The notes beneath the pieces were generated by a model. The model did no database searches. It worked only from the letters and a program-made list of their open reading frames with translations, and was not told the DNA's origin. From positions 19,410,279 through 19,474,278 of the forward strand of contig CM055108.1 in assembly GCA_029204225.1 (NCBI GenBank): a stretch of 64,000 nt of DNA, written 5' to 3'. Made by a program: the position numbers and the translations under genes. Shown here one piece after another: positions 12,541 through 28,613 of the stretch. Positions within the stretch are counted from its first letter, which is position 1, and each line of letters starts with the position of its first letter. The DNA comes from Diphasiastrum complanatum. Lineage: Eukaryota > Streptophyta > Lycopodiopsida > Lycopodiales > Lycopodiaceae.

Positions 12541-12905
12541 TGTAGCAGCGATGATGAACTGGCCATTGTTAGCATATGTAAACATCTCGCTATCTTCTCA
12601 AGAGGCAGCAATGATATATACTCTCATAAAAATCGTTTGATTATTTCAACTTTTATGTAGAATTGGGCCGTTGGCCATTGCCCAACGATGGACAGTATGC
12701 TCTCATGTTACTTCTCACATATGGTTTCTATAAAGAAACGAGCCCCCTGTCCAATGATGGATAGCAGGTCCATTTCTACATAATAGAATGTTTAAAATCA
12801 AGTTAGACCACTCACTATTCCAGCGATGGAGTATATGGTGACTTTTCATGCTTGAATGGAAAGCTTTCAATAACTTTGTTCCCTATTCTAACGATGAACA
12901 GTATA
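12541..12905. repeat. Degenerate tandem repeat, period about 70 bases
   Basis: The word (A/C)GATGGA or AATGATGGA, usually followed by an (A)CAGTAT-like run, recurs with its ATG at 12551, 12611, 12688, 12757, 12826 and 12894; the last four are 69, 69 and 68 apart. Unit ends such as CATAATAGAATG and ATGTAGAATTGG also recur. The copies have diverged strongly, so this is an old array. From 11927 to 12540 and from 12906 to 13560 I see nothing recognisable. Confidence 0.55.
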
Positions 12906-13560
12906 ATAGTTTCATTGCTCTTATTCATTTGCCTACAAAAATGATTATGGGACTCAATAATGTATGTACTAAATGCCAGTTCTCAAACTGAATGACTTTC
13001 TAAGCATTCAAGATAGCTGATAAAAGAGTCTCATCACTAAAACTTGCAAATGTTTTATGACTATGTAGCATCCTTTTTTATACAATGGCTTACTACAGTT
13101 TATTTTCCGGTTCGAATCAGAACCATACATTACATAATTCTTGAAAAAAGTACGCCAACTATCGAAATACTTTATGGAAAGCTTGCTTGAACACTCTTTG
13201 ACAGTTACATGCATATTCTTGATTTGTAGATATAAATATGAGATAAAAAAAAATTCTTTTGGTTGTGATCTAAAGAGAAACAGTTTTTTTCCTGTGAATA
13301 CACCATGGCATCCTCTCAAGAAGCCTCGTCTACAAACATTTAGGTATGACTTATCGTTATTGATTCTCACGCGAATTCTATGAAGCACAAACAAGCATGG
13401 GATGAGTAGTTTCTCATTTCTTAATATCTATGCCTCCTCAAAACACCAAAAAAAACTGACTTAAGAAAAAGATAGCACATCCAAAAAGCAAATCTACTAA
13501 ATGATCCTTAAAGTAATCCTTGTCAAAAACCTAACAGTAGGGACTCCAATAAAACGGTCT

Positions 13561-14260
13561 TAGACAGCATGGATATGCGTAAGATACGTAGTTTTTACGA
13601 AAGGGTTAGAATGGCACGGATCTGCCCTAATACCTTGTAAAAACATTGGAAATCTCTTACTTATAATTAATCACGTCTATCGAAGCTATGTGCCCATACC
13701 ATGGTTGATGTTTGATTTCTGTATAGCATGGTTTTTCTCAGAAACAATCATACAATCAATCATGGCAAAACTTAATCTTACCCTAATAAGTGTTATTTTA
13801 TACTTTTGGTGAGATACAATTGGAAAGCATGGATATGCTCATGAGTATGGACAACAGTGTGTGACATGCCTGATCTTCAAGGGTCACTTGGGTTAGCATG
13901 GCATGGATTTGCCCTAATACTAGCACATGTGGGTAAAGTATAGTTGAAAATTAAAATACAATACTAAAAAGCACCATAAAACATAACCACTTTCAAGACA
14001 TCCAGCTGATACCTGCCACCATCCCACAAAGCACAACCGCACAAGTTAGTTCGGTGAGGAAGACAAGTGTCATAGATGAGCATCAGTTGTTATTCATGTC
14101 CAAGAGCAATTATACTACTTAACAGCTTTGCATAGCTTTAAAACATACTCCAGTCTTCTCAGTCAAACAGTGTTTTGGAGAGATAGGCCAAGCCATTATA
14201 TCACCATATTAGGGTGAGTGCCATGCTGATCAACTTACGGGCAGTTGGTCAATATCAGTT
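13561..14260. repeat. Dispersed repeat related to 62.3-62.7 kb
   Basis: About 110 bases from 13995 (AAGTTAGT, AAGACAAGTGTCATAGATG, CATCAGTTGTTATTCATGTC) match 62315-62430 in direct orientation, with scattered differences. A second block, AGGGTTAGAATGGCACGGAT at 13604, resembles the reverse complement of about 62670-62710. Within this copy the block occurs twice (about 13604 and 13889). No coding sequence is visible. Confidence 0.5.
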
Positions 14261-14395
14261 CGTTTTTTGTAATAAAAGAGTGTGAATTGTTTTAATCGTT
14301 TACATTTTGCTTAGCCAGAAGATTTGGTGTGGGGATTATGAATAAAGGCTTTAAAAAGCTTTAGTCTTGCTTTGTCAAGAGAAACTAAGTGCAGT

Positions 14396-17600
<3,205 letters not shown>

Positions 17601-17607
17601 TTTCACT

Positions 17608-17619
17608 TGGTATCAGAGC
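17608..17619 (+). other. Retrotransposon primer-binding site (initiator Met tRNA type)
   Basis: TGGTATCAGAGC is the standard plant copia/gypsy PBS. A CA dinucleotide lies just upstream at 17604-17605, as at an LTR end. No gag or pol follows; the next 600 bases are non-coding and end in a GA microsatellite. This is probably the 5' stub of a truncated element, or a non-autonomous one. The LTR start was not found. Confidence 0.6.
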
Positions 17620-18215
17620 GAGACAGGGATTGTACACAGTACAGAGAGTAGTCGTTGAAGGGAGCTTCATGAGAAACCGTTTTCAAGAATTCAAGATTTA
17701 TGATGGTCAGAGAGTAGAAAGTGAAGCACCGGTGCACTGTTTCAGGCATACGCCAAGCTCAGCACTAAGGTCTTTAGCCTATGCTTAGCAACATAGTGTC
17801 AAAAATGGCCGAAAACCACAAATTTTGCACTTAGCTCATGAAATATACAGGGCGAGGGTTACAATTTTTTCACAAAATCGGCAATAATTTTATCGTCCAC
17901 ACATCATTTTGGATGCCGTAAGGATAGAGAAGCAGTCGTTCTAGGCCACTCAATAGTCAGTGTGAAAACTTTTTGAAACTTTTGTCAGAGAATTGCCAAT
18001 TGTCAAAGAACCTAGTGGTTTTGTGCGAAAAAAAGTTGAGAAAAATCTCTTTCTCAAGTTAGGCTTATCTCACCATCTCTCCACGGATTTTGGCAATTGA
18101 AAGTTCTACGGACTTATAACAGGCAGGGCACCCTTGGTGTCTAGGCCTTAGACGACATTGATTGTGCTAAAAAAAGTGATTGAGATTAGTCCAAAGAGGA
18201 GGGTGGAGGGTGCGG

Positions 18216-20366
<2,151 letters not shown>

Positions 20367-21835
20367 TTGTGCTTGAACTCAAGTCTCAGAGAGACATTAG
20401 CTTTCCTACATTTCTCTCATCAGCTTTCGGCTTTGGGCCTCACTGTCAATCCCTCTAAGTGCGTTGCTTGGCGTCCTCAGGGCCTCCTTCTTGAGCTCCC
20501 TTTACCTACAGGTTTCAATACTCTGGTTGATGGGATTCGAGCGCTTGGCATTCCTATAGGTTTCTCGGATTTTGTGGCTTCCTCTTTGCAGGACACTTTG
20601 GGCGCGCATCTTCGTCACGTTGATTTGCTACCAAAGCTTGGCAATGCTCAAGTTGCTCTAGGGATTCTCACTCAATGCTTCGCTCAACATAGTAGCAATT
20701 TCACTTTCCTAATGTTTTGGCTTTGCTACAGGATTTTGATAATACTTTATCAGATATTATGGGTCGCTTGATGGGTTCAGAATCCTTTTGTCTTCCCAAT
20801 GGTCAGTTCGTTAAGTGACAAGTCTCTCTTCCCGCTTCGTCCGGAGGTGTTGGTCTTTCTTGCACAGCTTCTATTGCTCCAGCTGCTTTTATGGGAAGTT
20901 AGGCCCTTGTTGCCTCTGCACTTATCTCTCAGTTTCAGCAGGACAACAAGCCCATTCTTCTTGATTTTCCAACAACATCTTCGTGCGGTCAAGGATCTCA
21001 TTCCTCCACCTGTGCGAGCTTCTTTGCCTCCCTTTGAGACTTTGCTTAGCCATCAGCGTGCTCATTTTCAAAAGTGTCTTTTGGAGCGCTTCCACTCACA
21101 TGCTTCACTCAACTTCTCAGTGATTCACCTTCCGATGAGACTCGGGCTCGCCTTCTGTCTTGTGCAAGCCCGGGTGCTGGTGCTTGGCTTGTTGCGCGCC
21201 CTGTTGTTCCACACTTGCGCCTTTCTTCAGAGTTGTTTCTCACCGCTCTTTGGGTTAGGTTGGGTCTCCCTCATCCAGTGCTGGCTGGCTTGACAAAATG
21301 TTCATGTGGTCACCCTGTTGATCCTATTGGCACTCATCTCATGCGTTGCCTTTCTAGCGGAGAGCGCACTGCGACTCATGATTCCATTCGTGACGTATTG
21401 ACATCTATTGCACATGAGTGCGTCTTTCATGTTGTCCGAGAGCAGACCCACATCTTGTCTGTGTCTGATTCACAGTCACCTCGGCGTCGAGTTGATCTTG
21501 TTCTTCCGCGCAAGGGGATCCGCACGCTTGTGGATGTTGTTGTTGCTGATCCTTCGCGGCCTGACCTCCTTCGTCGTGCTTCAACTACTCAGGGTGCCGC
21601 TGCTTCTCATGCAGCTCTAAATAAAGAGCGAGATTATTCACATCGCACTCCTGGAGAAGACTTTATTCCTTTTGCTTTGGAAACATATGGGTGCCTGCAT
21701 AAGAAATTCGATGATTTTCTATCATCTTGTGCAGGTTTTGCAGCGAAACTCCAAGGACGTGGTGCCTCACCTTTACGAGTTTCTATGACTTTACAACGCA
21801 CCAGGCACTTGCAATACTTCGACGTGCCGTAGTTG
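20367..21835 (+). pseudogene. Non-LTR retrotransposon: end of reverse transcriptase plus restriction-like endonuclease domain
   Basis: The translation begins inside the RT thumb region (SALGLTVNPSKCVAWRPQG, RALGIPIGFSDF). It continues through frames joined by shifts (QVSLPASSGGVGLSCTA, then SCASPGAGAWLVARPV), and ends in one long open stretch of about 252 codons (21074-21832). That stretch has a Cys-Cys-His-Cys cluster (CSCGHPVDPIGTHLMRC), then a His-Asp, RRVDLVLPRKG, TLVDVVVADP, and a Lys-Glu pair. This order fits the C-terminal zinc knuckle plus PD-(D/E)XK nuclease of restriction-like-endonuclease LINEs. The catalytic RT core is absent, so the copy is 5' truncated. At least two frameshifts and in-frame stops lie at about 20700-21070. 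Its GC content is visibly higher than its neighbours. No poly-A tail is evident. Confidence 0.75.
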
Positions 21836-22206
21836 GAGGACAACTGCTTCACAGCTTCCTGCACTACCTAAATTTCCAACTATCTTAACTAGCGACTTAC
21901 GCCAAGCAGTAGGCTTTATGTAAATACTCTGTGATTGTTGCTTTGTTATAGTTGTACAATATCTCAATTTGCCTTACGGCTTTTACGTTTTCAACATGCA
22001 TTCCTTTGTACTCTGATGGGTTTTCCCATCTTTTAGCAAATTATCATGTAGGGTTAGATAAAAATACACCCGGTTTTAGTTATTTAGATCGAGTCTTTCA
22101 TAGGCTCATGTAATCAACACAAATGTGGCGGACTCGCAATTCGAACCCTCGTCGATTGGCGGTAGTGTATCATTCCCCGGAGACCGGTCACTGGGGGATC
22201 CACTCT
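21836..22206. other. LINE 3' flank, unrecognised
   Basis: It follows the LINE stop and may contain its 3' UTR. A B-box-like GGGTTCGAATTGC occurs on the minus strand near 22140 without a partner A box. Confidence 0.35.
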
Positions 22207-22364
22207 GGGACCGTTGGACAAAGGTCAAAATGTACGGAAATAGTCGCCTCGGGACCCTAGGGACCATTGGACAAAGGTAAGAAAGTACGGGACCATTGGA
22301 CGAGGGTAAGAAAGTACGGAATAACCCACTCAGGACCCATTGGACCAAGGTGAGAAAGTACGGA
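22207..22364. repeat. Four-copy minisatellite, unit GGACCATTGGACAAAGG...
   Basis: Copies begin near 22207, 22260, 22290 and 22333; each carries GGACC(A/G)TTGGAC or GGACCCATTGGACC, then AGGT, and ends in A(A/T)GTACGG. Spacing is irregular (30-53 bases). Confidence 0.75.
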
Positions 22365-25300
22365 AGGACTGCCGGTATCCCGTCGCCCTCGCAGCAGAAG
22401 CTAGCATGCAACAACAGTAGTACAAATTCTCATGACGGTTTTGTACACAGACATGACATTCGATTTATCTTCTCTTCCTTGCTTGGCTGCTGATGGCGAT
22501 GAACAATGCACCATAATCACGAAAATAGTCGCCATTCGCTTTCTTTTCCACCGCCCAGTGCTCACTGCCGCAGTCTGCAGGCTGTCTACTGAGCAGTGAG
22601 TCCTGACTTCTATGTCTTAGTGTCAAATTCATTATTTAGTTGGCGTTTTTAAACTGTATGTTTAGGTGGGTTGATTGCTATTCTGCACGCACATGTCTGC
22701 AAAAGCCAGCCGTGGCTGATAAATCTTCCACCATAATTGCAAATCGTGAATTACATCACGCTTCCCTACCGTATCTTCAAGTATGATTTCACGAATGGGG
22801 AAGAATATTTCTGGCCCCTAGCCCTAGGTCTATAAGTGGACTGTGGGCTAATCAACCGGACAGACAATGCATAGATCTTAGCTTATTGGATATATATATA
22901 CATATATGCGTTTTGTGGGTTGGGGCCTGGGCTGCTGCCTGCTGGGCATATGTTTTGTTGAATAGAAAAAACTTCAAAAAAGAAGTCGTTTGTTTATGGT
23001 TAATCTCCATTGACGTGGAAAAGGAGCTCGTAAGCCTTAAGGATTGTTTGGAGAAAGGCTTTTATCCAACTTCCAAGTCGGAAACAACTAAGCATAAAGT
23101 TTTGGGTGGGCACGCCGCACCGGCTTCGGCTGGGGCCTGGGCACCTCCGAGATGAGGCGAGATTATTTGTTTGGCGTTTATGGTGGTGGACCGGACACCT
23201 TTCCCGATGGAGTGGCACTGCGCAGACTGCAGTGCGTGTACTGAAGCTAGTAAGAGGCTGAGCCGCTGAGCTGAGCTGGGACAAATTCCAAGAGCACTCG
23301 CCGCCTGTTTCAAATGTCCACGTCTCCATGATCGTCCTTGAAACGGACCTGCAACGATCCAGATTTTGATGTCCACTCGCACTTGTACACTGATACACTA
23401 TTACAATACTATACACTGTCCTCTAGAGTCTAGTCTATCACTCTCAGCTCTCGAGTCTCGCAGAGTCGCAGACTGCAGTTTCTCTTCTTTAGATAAAGGT
23501 TCTAACTTCTAAGTTCTAGCTACAGTGATCATTCATTGCCTAAACATCTCTTTCCAAAAAACGTCATGGATCTTATACATTTCAGTTCTTAGGAGGTTAT
23601 GTATTTTTCTTTTGGGTTGCCTTAGAGGAAGCTTGAAGAGCAAACACGCACTGAGATTGAGATTGAGAGTACACTGAGTTTCTGTCTGCCGTCAATGCAT
23701 GAACCAGCATGATCATCATGCCTGTTTCTTTCTAAGACATCATGATCAGTGTTGAAAGACTACATTGAAATTTTTACAGTATGTATAAATTTTGATTAAT
23801 GTCTTTTTCTAACCAGAACTAATCACCAATTTGATTTTGGATATAACAAAACTTTTATAATTATTGATTGACTAGTAGGCATCATGACATTATAAAGGAT
23901 TGAGCTATATGGCTGATGGAGCTGACTGCCAAAGCCTTTTGCAGGCCTGAAACTAAGGGTGTTACACCCTTTAAGAACACTCATATAATACATTCTAACA
24001 TCACTAAGGTGGTCACTGGTGAAGGGCATAGTATTTAGGTTTGCATCTCCCTTGTGGCACACAGCTAAGAGTGGCATTCAGCTCCACACCAATATCAATA
24101 TCTACAACATCTGATCTAGTACTCTAGAGCTTTTGGGTTGGATATTATAAGGCTAGTTATCAATAGGGTATCAACATGGGTATCATCCAACCCTAGATCT
24201 ATGGCTCTTCATAAATTAAATTTAATGATAGATTCTCTAAGAAAATATACTTGTTGGGTGGATCATAACAAGACTTATGTCATACCCAACACTATAGATA
24301 TACACTCTCTTTTGATATATTTTCTTCATTTTAAAGCTTTAAACTTTAAACCCTTAATGTGAGAAAAATTCAAGATCATAGGAGGCATTTATTTGGAATT
24401 CTTGAATGCAACACTGTAAGCTTGAATCAACTTTCAATGTGAGAAGTTTTCATTCAGCTTTTTGTTCCTTTTTCTTATTCTTTTTCTTTTCTTGTATGTC
24501 CACATTTGTGTGGCAAATTGGAGTAAAACTCTTGACTTCATGGAAAAAAAAAGTCCTAGCCAACTCAATACCTAACTGAGGTCCCTACAAATTTCTTCTA
24601 ATGGCTCATATGAAAATGATTTTTTATGAAAGACAAATTCTGCATGAAACAATGGGACAGTTGCCAAATGTCAGCATGCCCATGATAAGCACCTACATCT
24701 TGCATCAATGATAATGAAGTCACAACATGCTTGTATGAGATTGGTGGCCCACGAGCCATGTAGTTCACCTCTTATTACCTTGTTTGTATGAGGTTCTCTA
24801 ATAGTGGAACCTACTAAGCTTCATCAAGTTTGTCAAAATCTTGATGAACCAACTCTCCCTAAAGAACAAACAATCAACAACACATTCTTCAACCTTGAAA
24901 ATGCTAGAGGCATTGGATAACAACCCAAAAATACTTCTTATTCGATTTTGCAACATTCTGAGTGGCCTGAAATTGGAAAACTTTATAAAAGTTCACATTA
25001 AGTAGATTTGGAAAACAAAGTGGTGGCTATTTTCTTCTTTGGCACATGTAATATCTTGTCTCAAACATATTATACTAGTTCAAACTCTTATTCTACCTTG
25101 TTCTAACTTTCTTCATAGTTCACCAAGGAGTGAACTTCACATTTTGGTCCTTTTAATAGTTGCCCATATTTACCCTTTGCAAAAAAGAAGAAAATATTGA
25201 GAGAGCTTCTATATGTAGATCTCTATTGTCGCACATTGTTGTGTCATGTCGTGTCATGTCATTCGCATTATTTTCTACTTTCGTCTAAGTCAATTTTTTA

Positions 25301-26412
25301 GATAGATAGTTCGTAACTTGAATTGTTTTTTTATGATTGATAGTATATGCTGGTAGTGATGCTTTTGATGTGACTTGATATCACACTTCCGTTGTTAGTT
25401 GATGCCACGCCCCGAGATGTCAATGCAGGATCTCTCCACTCAAAAGGGCTTCTAGTAGAGATGAAGTTGAGAGCCGAGAGCAAGAATAACCAGTGCTAGT
25501 TGTACAATTTGTGAGCCCCATGGTAATTCCCGAAAGATGGAAAACCATGTGGGAACTAGTAAATGGGCCCTCTCAACTTGAGATATTTTTTATTGAAGAG
25601 GCCTCCCTAATCTGTGTAAGTTAGGTGATAATTTTCTTAATTTATGCAAGTCAAGAGGTGGAACCCAAAATGTTATAACATTGGGCTCACCATTTGTAAA
25701 GTACATAGGAGGACCTCCTCCACGAGTTTCTAAGCATTGGATAATGTAATGAATTGCTATTGAACTAAATATTGAAAATCCCTCCATTTGCATTTCAATC
25801 TATGCTCCATTTTCATGCATCGAGTTTGGGTACTTGTGTGTGAATCTATTTTGTTGATTCTTTCTCTTCAAGTTTGAATTTGTGATTAGAATCAGGTAGA
25901 TGTGTAGGGCTTAGTGGCAGATCACAATCAATCTAATCTGGTGATGCTTTGTGCTTGACTCCTTGAGGAGTTCTTGCTACAAATATTGATTGAATATATT
26001 TGTAATAAGCACTTTGTTAGTTCTTATAGTTTCTATTTAGATTTAGTTTTGCTATTCTGATGTTTTCAGTAGGATTAGTTTCATCTTTATCCACTATTCT
26101 TTGTTAGTTTAGATTAGTAATAATCTGTAATCTGTAAGAACCCAACAAATATTTGAAACAGACTGTAGAATGTAGAGATTCGAATTCTGATAGATCCATA
26201 TCCAAGTTGAGCATCCATTATCAGTTAGGATCGACATCAGGTCATAGATGTATTGATTGGCAGGTGGGGTACATCACCATTGCATCACCATTATACTGCA
26301 AACCGTAGAATTGAGAAGAATAGCAAGACCATGTTAGTTGCAGGCTAATAGGAACTTGTCTTCATTGTCAATAGAAAGCGTGTAGAGAGTGAAAAAGGAG
26401 ATTAGCAAACAT
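22365..26412. other. Unrecognised DNA, ending in a probable gypsy-type LTR
   Basis: 22.4-23.5 kb is GC-richer than average, with open frames on both strands that match nothing I know. 23.5-25.8 kb is AT-rich and featureless. The few hundred bases before 26410 should be a 5' LTR because a primer-binding site follows, but its start cannot be fixed without a second copy. Confidence 0.35.
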
Positions 26413-26426
26413 TGGCGCCATTGCTA
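26413..26426 (+). other. Gypsy-type primer-binding site
   Basis: TGGCGCCATTGCTA resembles the TGGCGCCGTTGCC primer site common in plant Ty3/gypsy elements. It lies a few bases after AAACA, a plausible LTR end, and about 850 bases before a gag. Confidence 0.65.
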
Positions 26427-26726
26427 CTGTCAATATTCTTGAATCCTACTCCAGAACTCGTATCTTCTAGTCCATTTTCTAGTTCTTCGTGCTTCTAACT
26501 ACCTGCTTGTTTTTCTTGCATTCATCATTTTTTTTACAAGCATGTTTTTCATCTCTTTTCAATGATCAGCACTCGATTAATAACCACCCCAAATGGTTCC
26601 AGAACCATAGCCCCATCGCCCTCCACCACTTCTCTCACTTGTTCAGGGGAGGAAAAATATTTGAACTGACGTTTGCACCCGACAACCCAATTAAAATTCC
26701 ATTCAACGACTAAAAAAATTTATGTG

Positions 26727-27212
26727 TAGCAACGATTGCATCTGATGACTTTGCGTCCAGATGATTTCCTCCAATGACTTAAAAAACAATTGTATCCGAC
26801 GGTTGCATCCGAAAAAATATCATCCGACAATTGCATCCGATGACCGACAAAATCCCACCCGACGATCAATCTTAAAAATTCATGTCCGACGTGCATCCGA
26901 CGATTTGCAGCCGATAGTGTTGCATCCGACAGTGCAATTTTCCATCTGACACTATCACTCAGTTCCCATGCTATGAGCATCCAACAACGACCTTGTGTCC
27001 AACATGCTTCCGACAATTTGCAGTCAATAGTATTGTATCCAATAGTGCATTTGCCCTTAATATCCAAATTATATACTACATTTTGCATATGACACGGTCA
27101 CTTAATTTCCATCTGACATTGTATTGATAGTTGCATCCAACCTCTATATCCAATTTGCATCCGACACTATCAGTCCAGTTGCATCCGACGAGCTTCTGCT
27201 CCGACAGACCAA
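26727..27212 (+). repeat. GCATCCGAC-rich degenerate short repeats in the gypsy leader
   Basis: Variants of GCATCCGAC(G/A)AT recur roughly every 10-30 bases, interleaved with TTTGCAGCCGATAGTGTTG and CATCTGACACTAT variants. The block lies between the primer-binding site and gag. It ends just before the gag start, and stops occur in most frames. Confidence 0.7.
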
Positions 27213-27279
27213 TTCTTATAGAACTCCTATTAGAAAAAAAATAGTTGAATCAAATCAGAGTTGACTCCAATCAGTTCTC

Positions 27280-28260
27280 ATGGCCAACTTACCAGAAGAA
27301 GTCATGGATGAGTTCACATCGAGCCATTATCCAACTGATGAGAACAAGTCATATGTCTTAGATCTAAGGTAAATCAAGATCCTGGACCATCCAGATGGAG
27401 ATCTAATCAATTTGATAACCCTGATGATCATCATGTTCAACATGCTCACCATATCGCAAGATCCGATAAACGAATACCTAGATTGGAATTACCAAAGTTC
27501 GACAGTAATGTGGACCCTCATAGATTTTTACAAGTCTTTGAGAATGCATGCAAAGTATATAGAGAATATACTGACAATGCAAAAATCCAACTATTATTAA
27601 TGACCATGGTGAATAAAGCACGAGAGTGGTTTTTTTAACCTCGATTGTGATGATAGACAAGATTGGTCAAATCCAAAAGAGTCTTTTATTAAATGCTTCC
27701 AACCTTTCAGACTCACAGAAAGCCCTTTTGTACGCCTTAGTAATATAAATATCAAAAAAGATGAACGCGTACGTGAATATATTGAGTGATACAAGCATCT
27801 CAGAAGTCAAGTTCAAGAACAACCAACTAATAGAATGTTGATCATATGGTTTCTAGTTGGCCTTCCAAGACGCATCCGGAAAGAGCTTAAACCTAGCAAA
27901 GAGTATTTTACACTTAAATCTGCTATGTCCGATGCTATTCGTGAAAAAGATGAAGGATCTGATGATGAAGACCATAAAGAGAAAAGAGCTCATCGAGTTT
28001 TTAATGAAAATCGTCCAAGTGAGCCAAGAGATTTAGACGCCTAGAAATCGCAGTTCGAGTTAATGAATCAACAACATCAACAACAGATGGAGAAACTCAA
28101 AAAAGAGTTTCAGCAAGGCTTAAAGTGTATTCAGAGTTAGTTGCCAAGGCAATTGTTGTCTGATGACGCTATCCATAGGCGAGAAGACACCTGGTGCCCA
28201 CACTATCGTGGCATTAGAGAAAATTTGGGCCAAAGAGGGCCCTATAAGAAATGCCATGTA
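27280..28260 (+). pseudogene. Ty3/gypsy gag remnant
   Basis: The ATG at 27280 opens MANLPEEVMDEF but meets a stop after 30 codons. Further on, frames give KFDSNVDPHRFLQVFENACK, NKAREWFF, and after a shift SFIKCFQPFRLTESPFVRL, a spaced REYIE, MLIIWFLVGLPRRIRKELKP and a charged tail with EKDEGSDDEDHKEKRAHR. This is the Retrotrans_gag pattern of a helical capsid followed by a basic-acidic linker. Several stops interrupt it. Protease and pol do not follow; the next recognisable sequence is unrelated, so the element was cut short or interrupted. Confidence 0.75.
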
Positions 28261-28613
28261 GGAGAGAGAAAACTATAAAGTAATTTTAATATCATTTTCT
28301 AACTTCTTTATGCATCTGCCCGCACTACTTTCCATGTGAATGAATGCACCTTAGTTTAGTCACATCAAACTTCACTGGTGCTTAACCATAGTTAGACTAT
28401 AATTTTTTAAAATGCTGAAATATTCTCTCCCAATAGTTGGGAACACTCAAAAATTTGAATTAGGAGTGACATTTCTGAAAAAAGCCTACGCCATCTCTAT
28501 CTCCAGGGTCAAAAACAAGTGTTTAGCGCCATCTCTATCTCCAGCAAAGTCGTTAGCACCATCTCCATCTTTGTTATTGTCATTGTGTTGTTTGTTACTA
28601 TACTACTGTACTG

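Noticed and set aside
22130-22150. B-box-like GGGTTCGAATTGC on the minus strand, as in a tRNA or SINE
   Set aside because: No A box at a suitable distance and no acceptor pairing.
22106-23416. Overlapping open frames of 65-138 codons on both strands in a GC-richer patch
   Set aside because: No family resemblance, no splice context, and frames overlap on opposite strands; expected by chance where stops are rarer.
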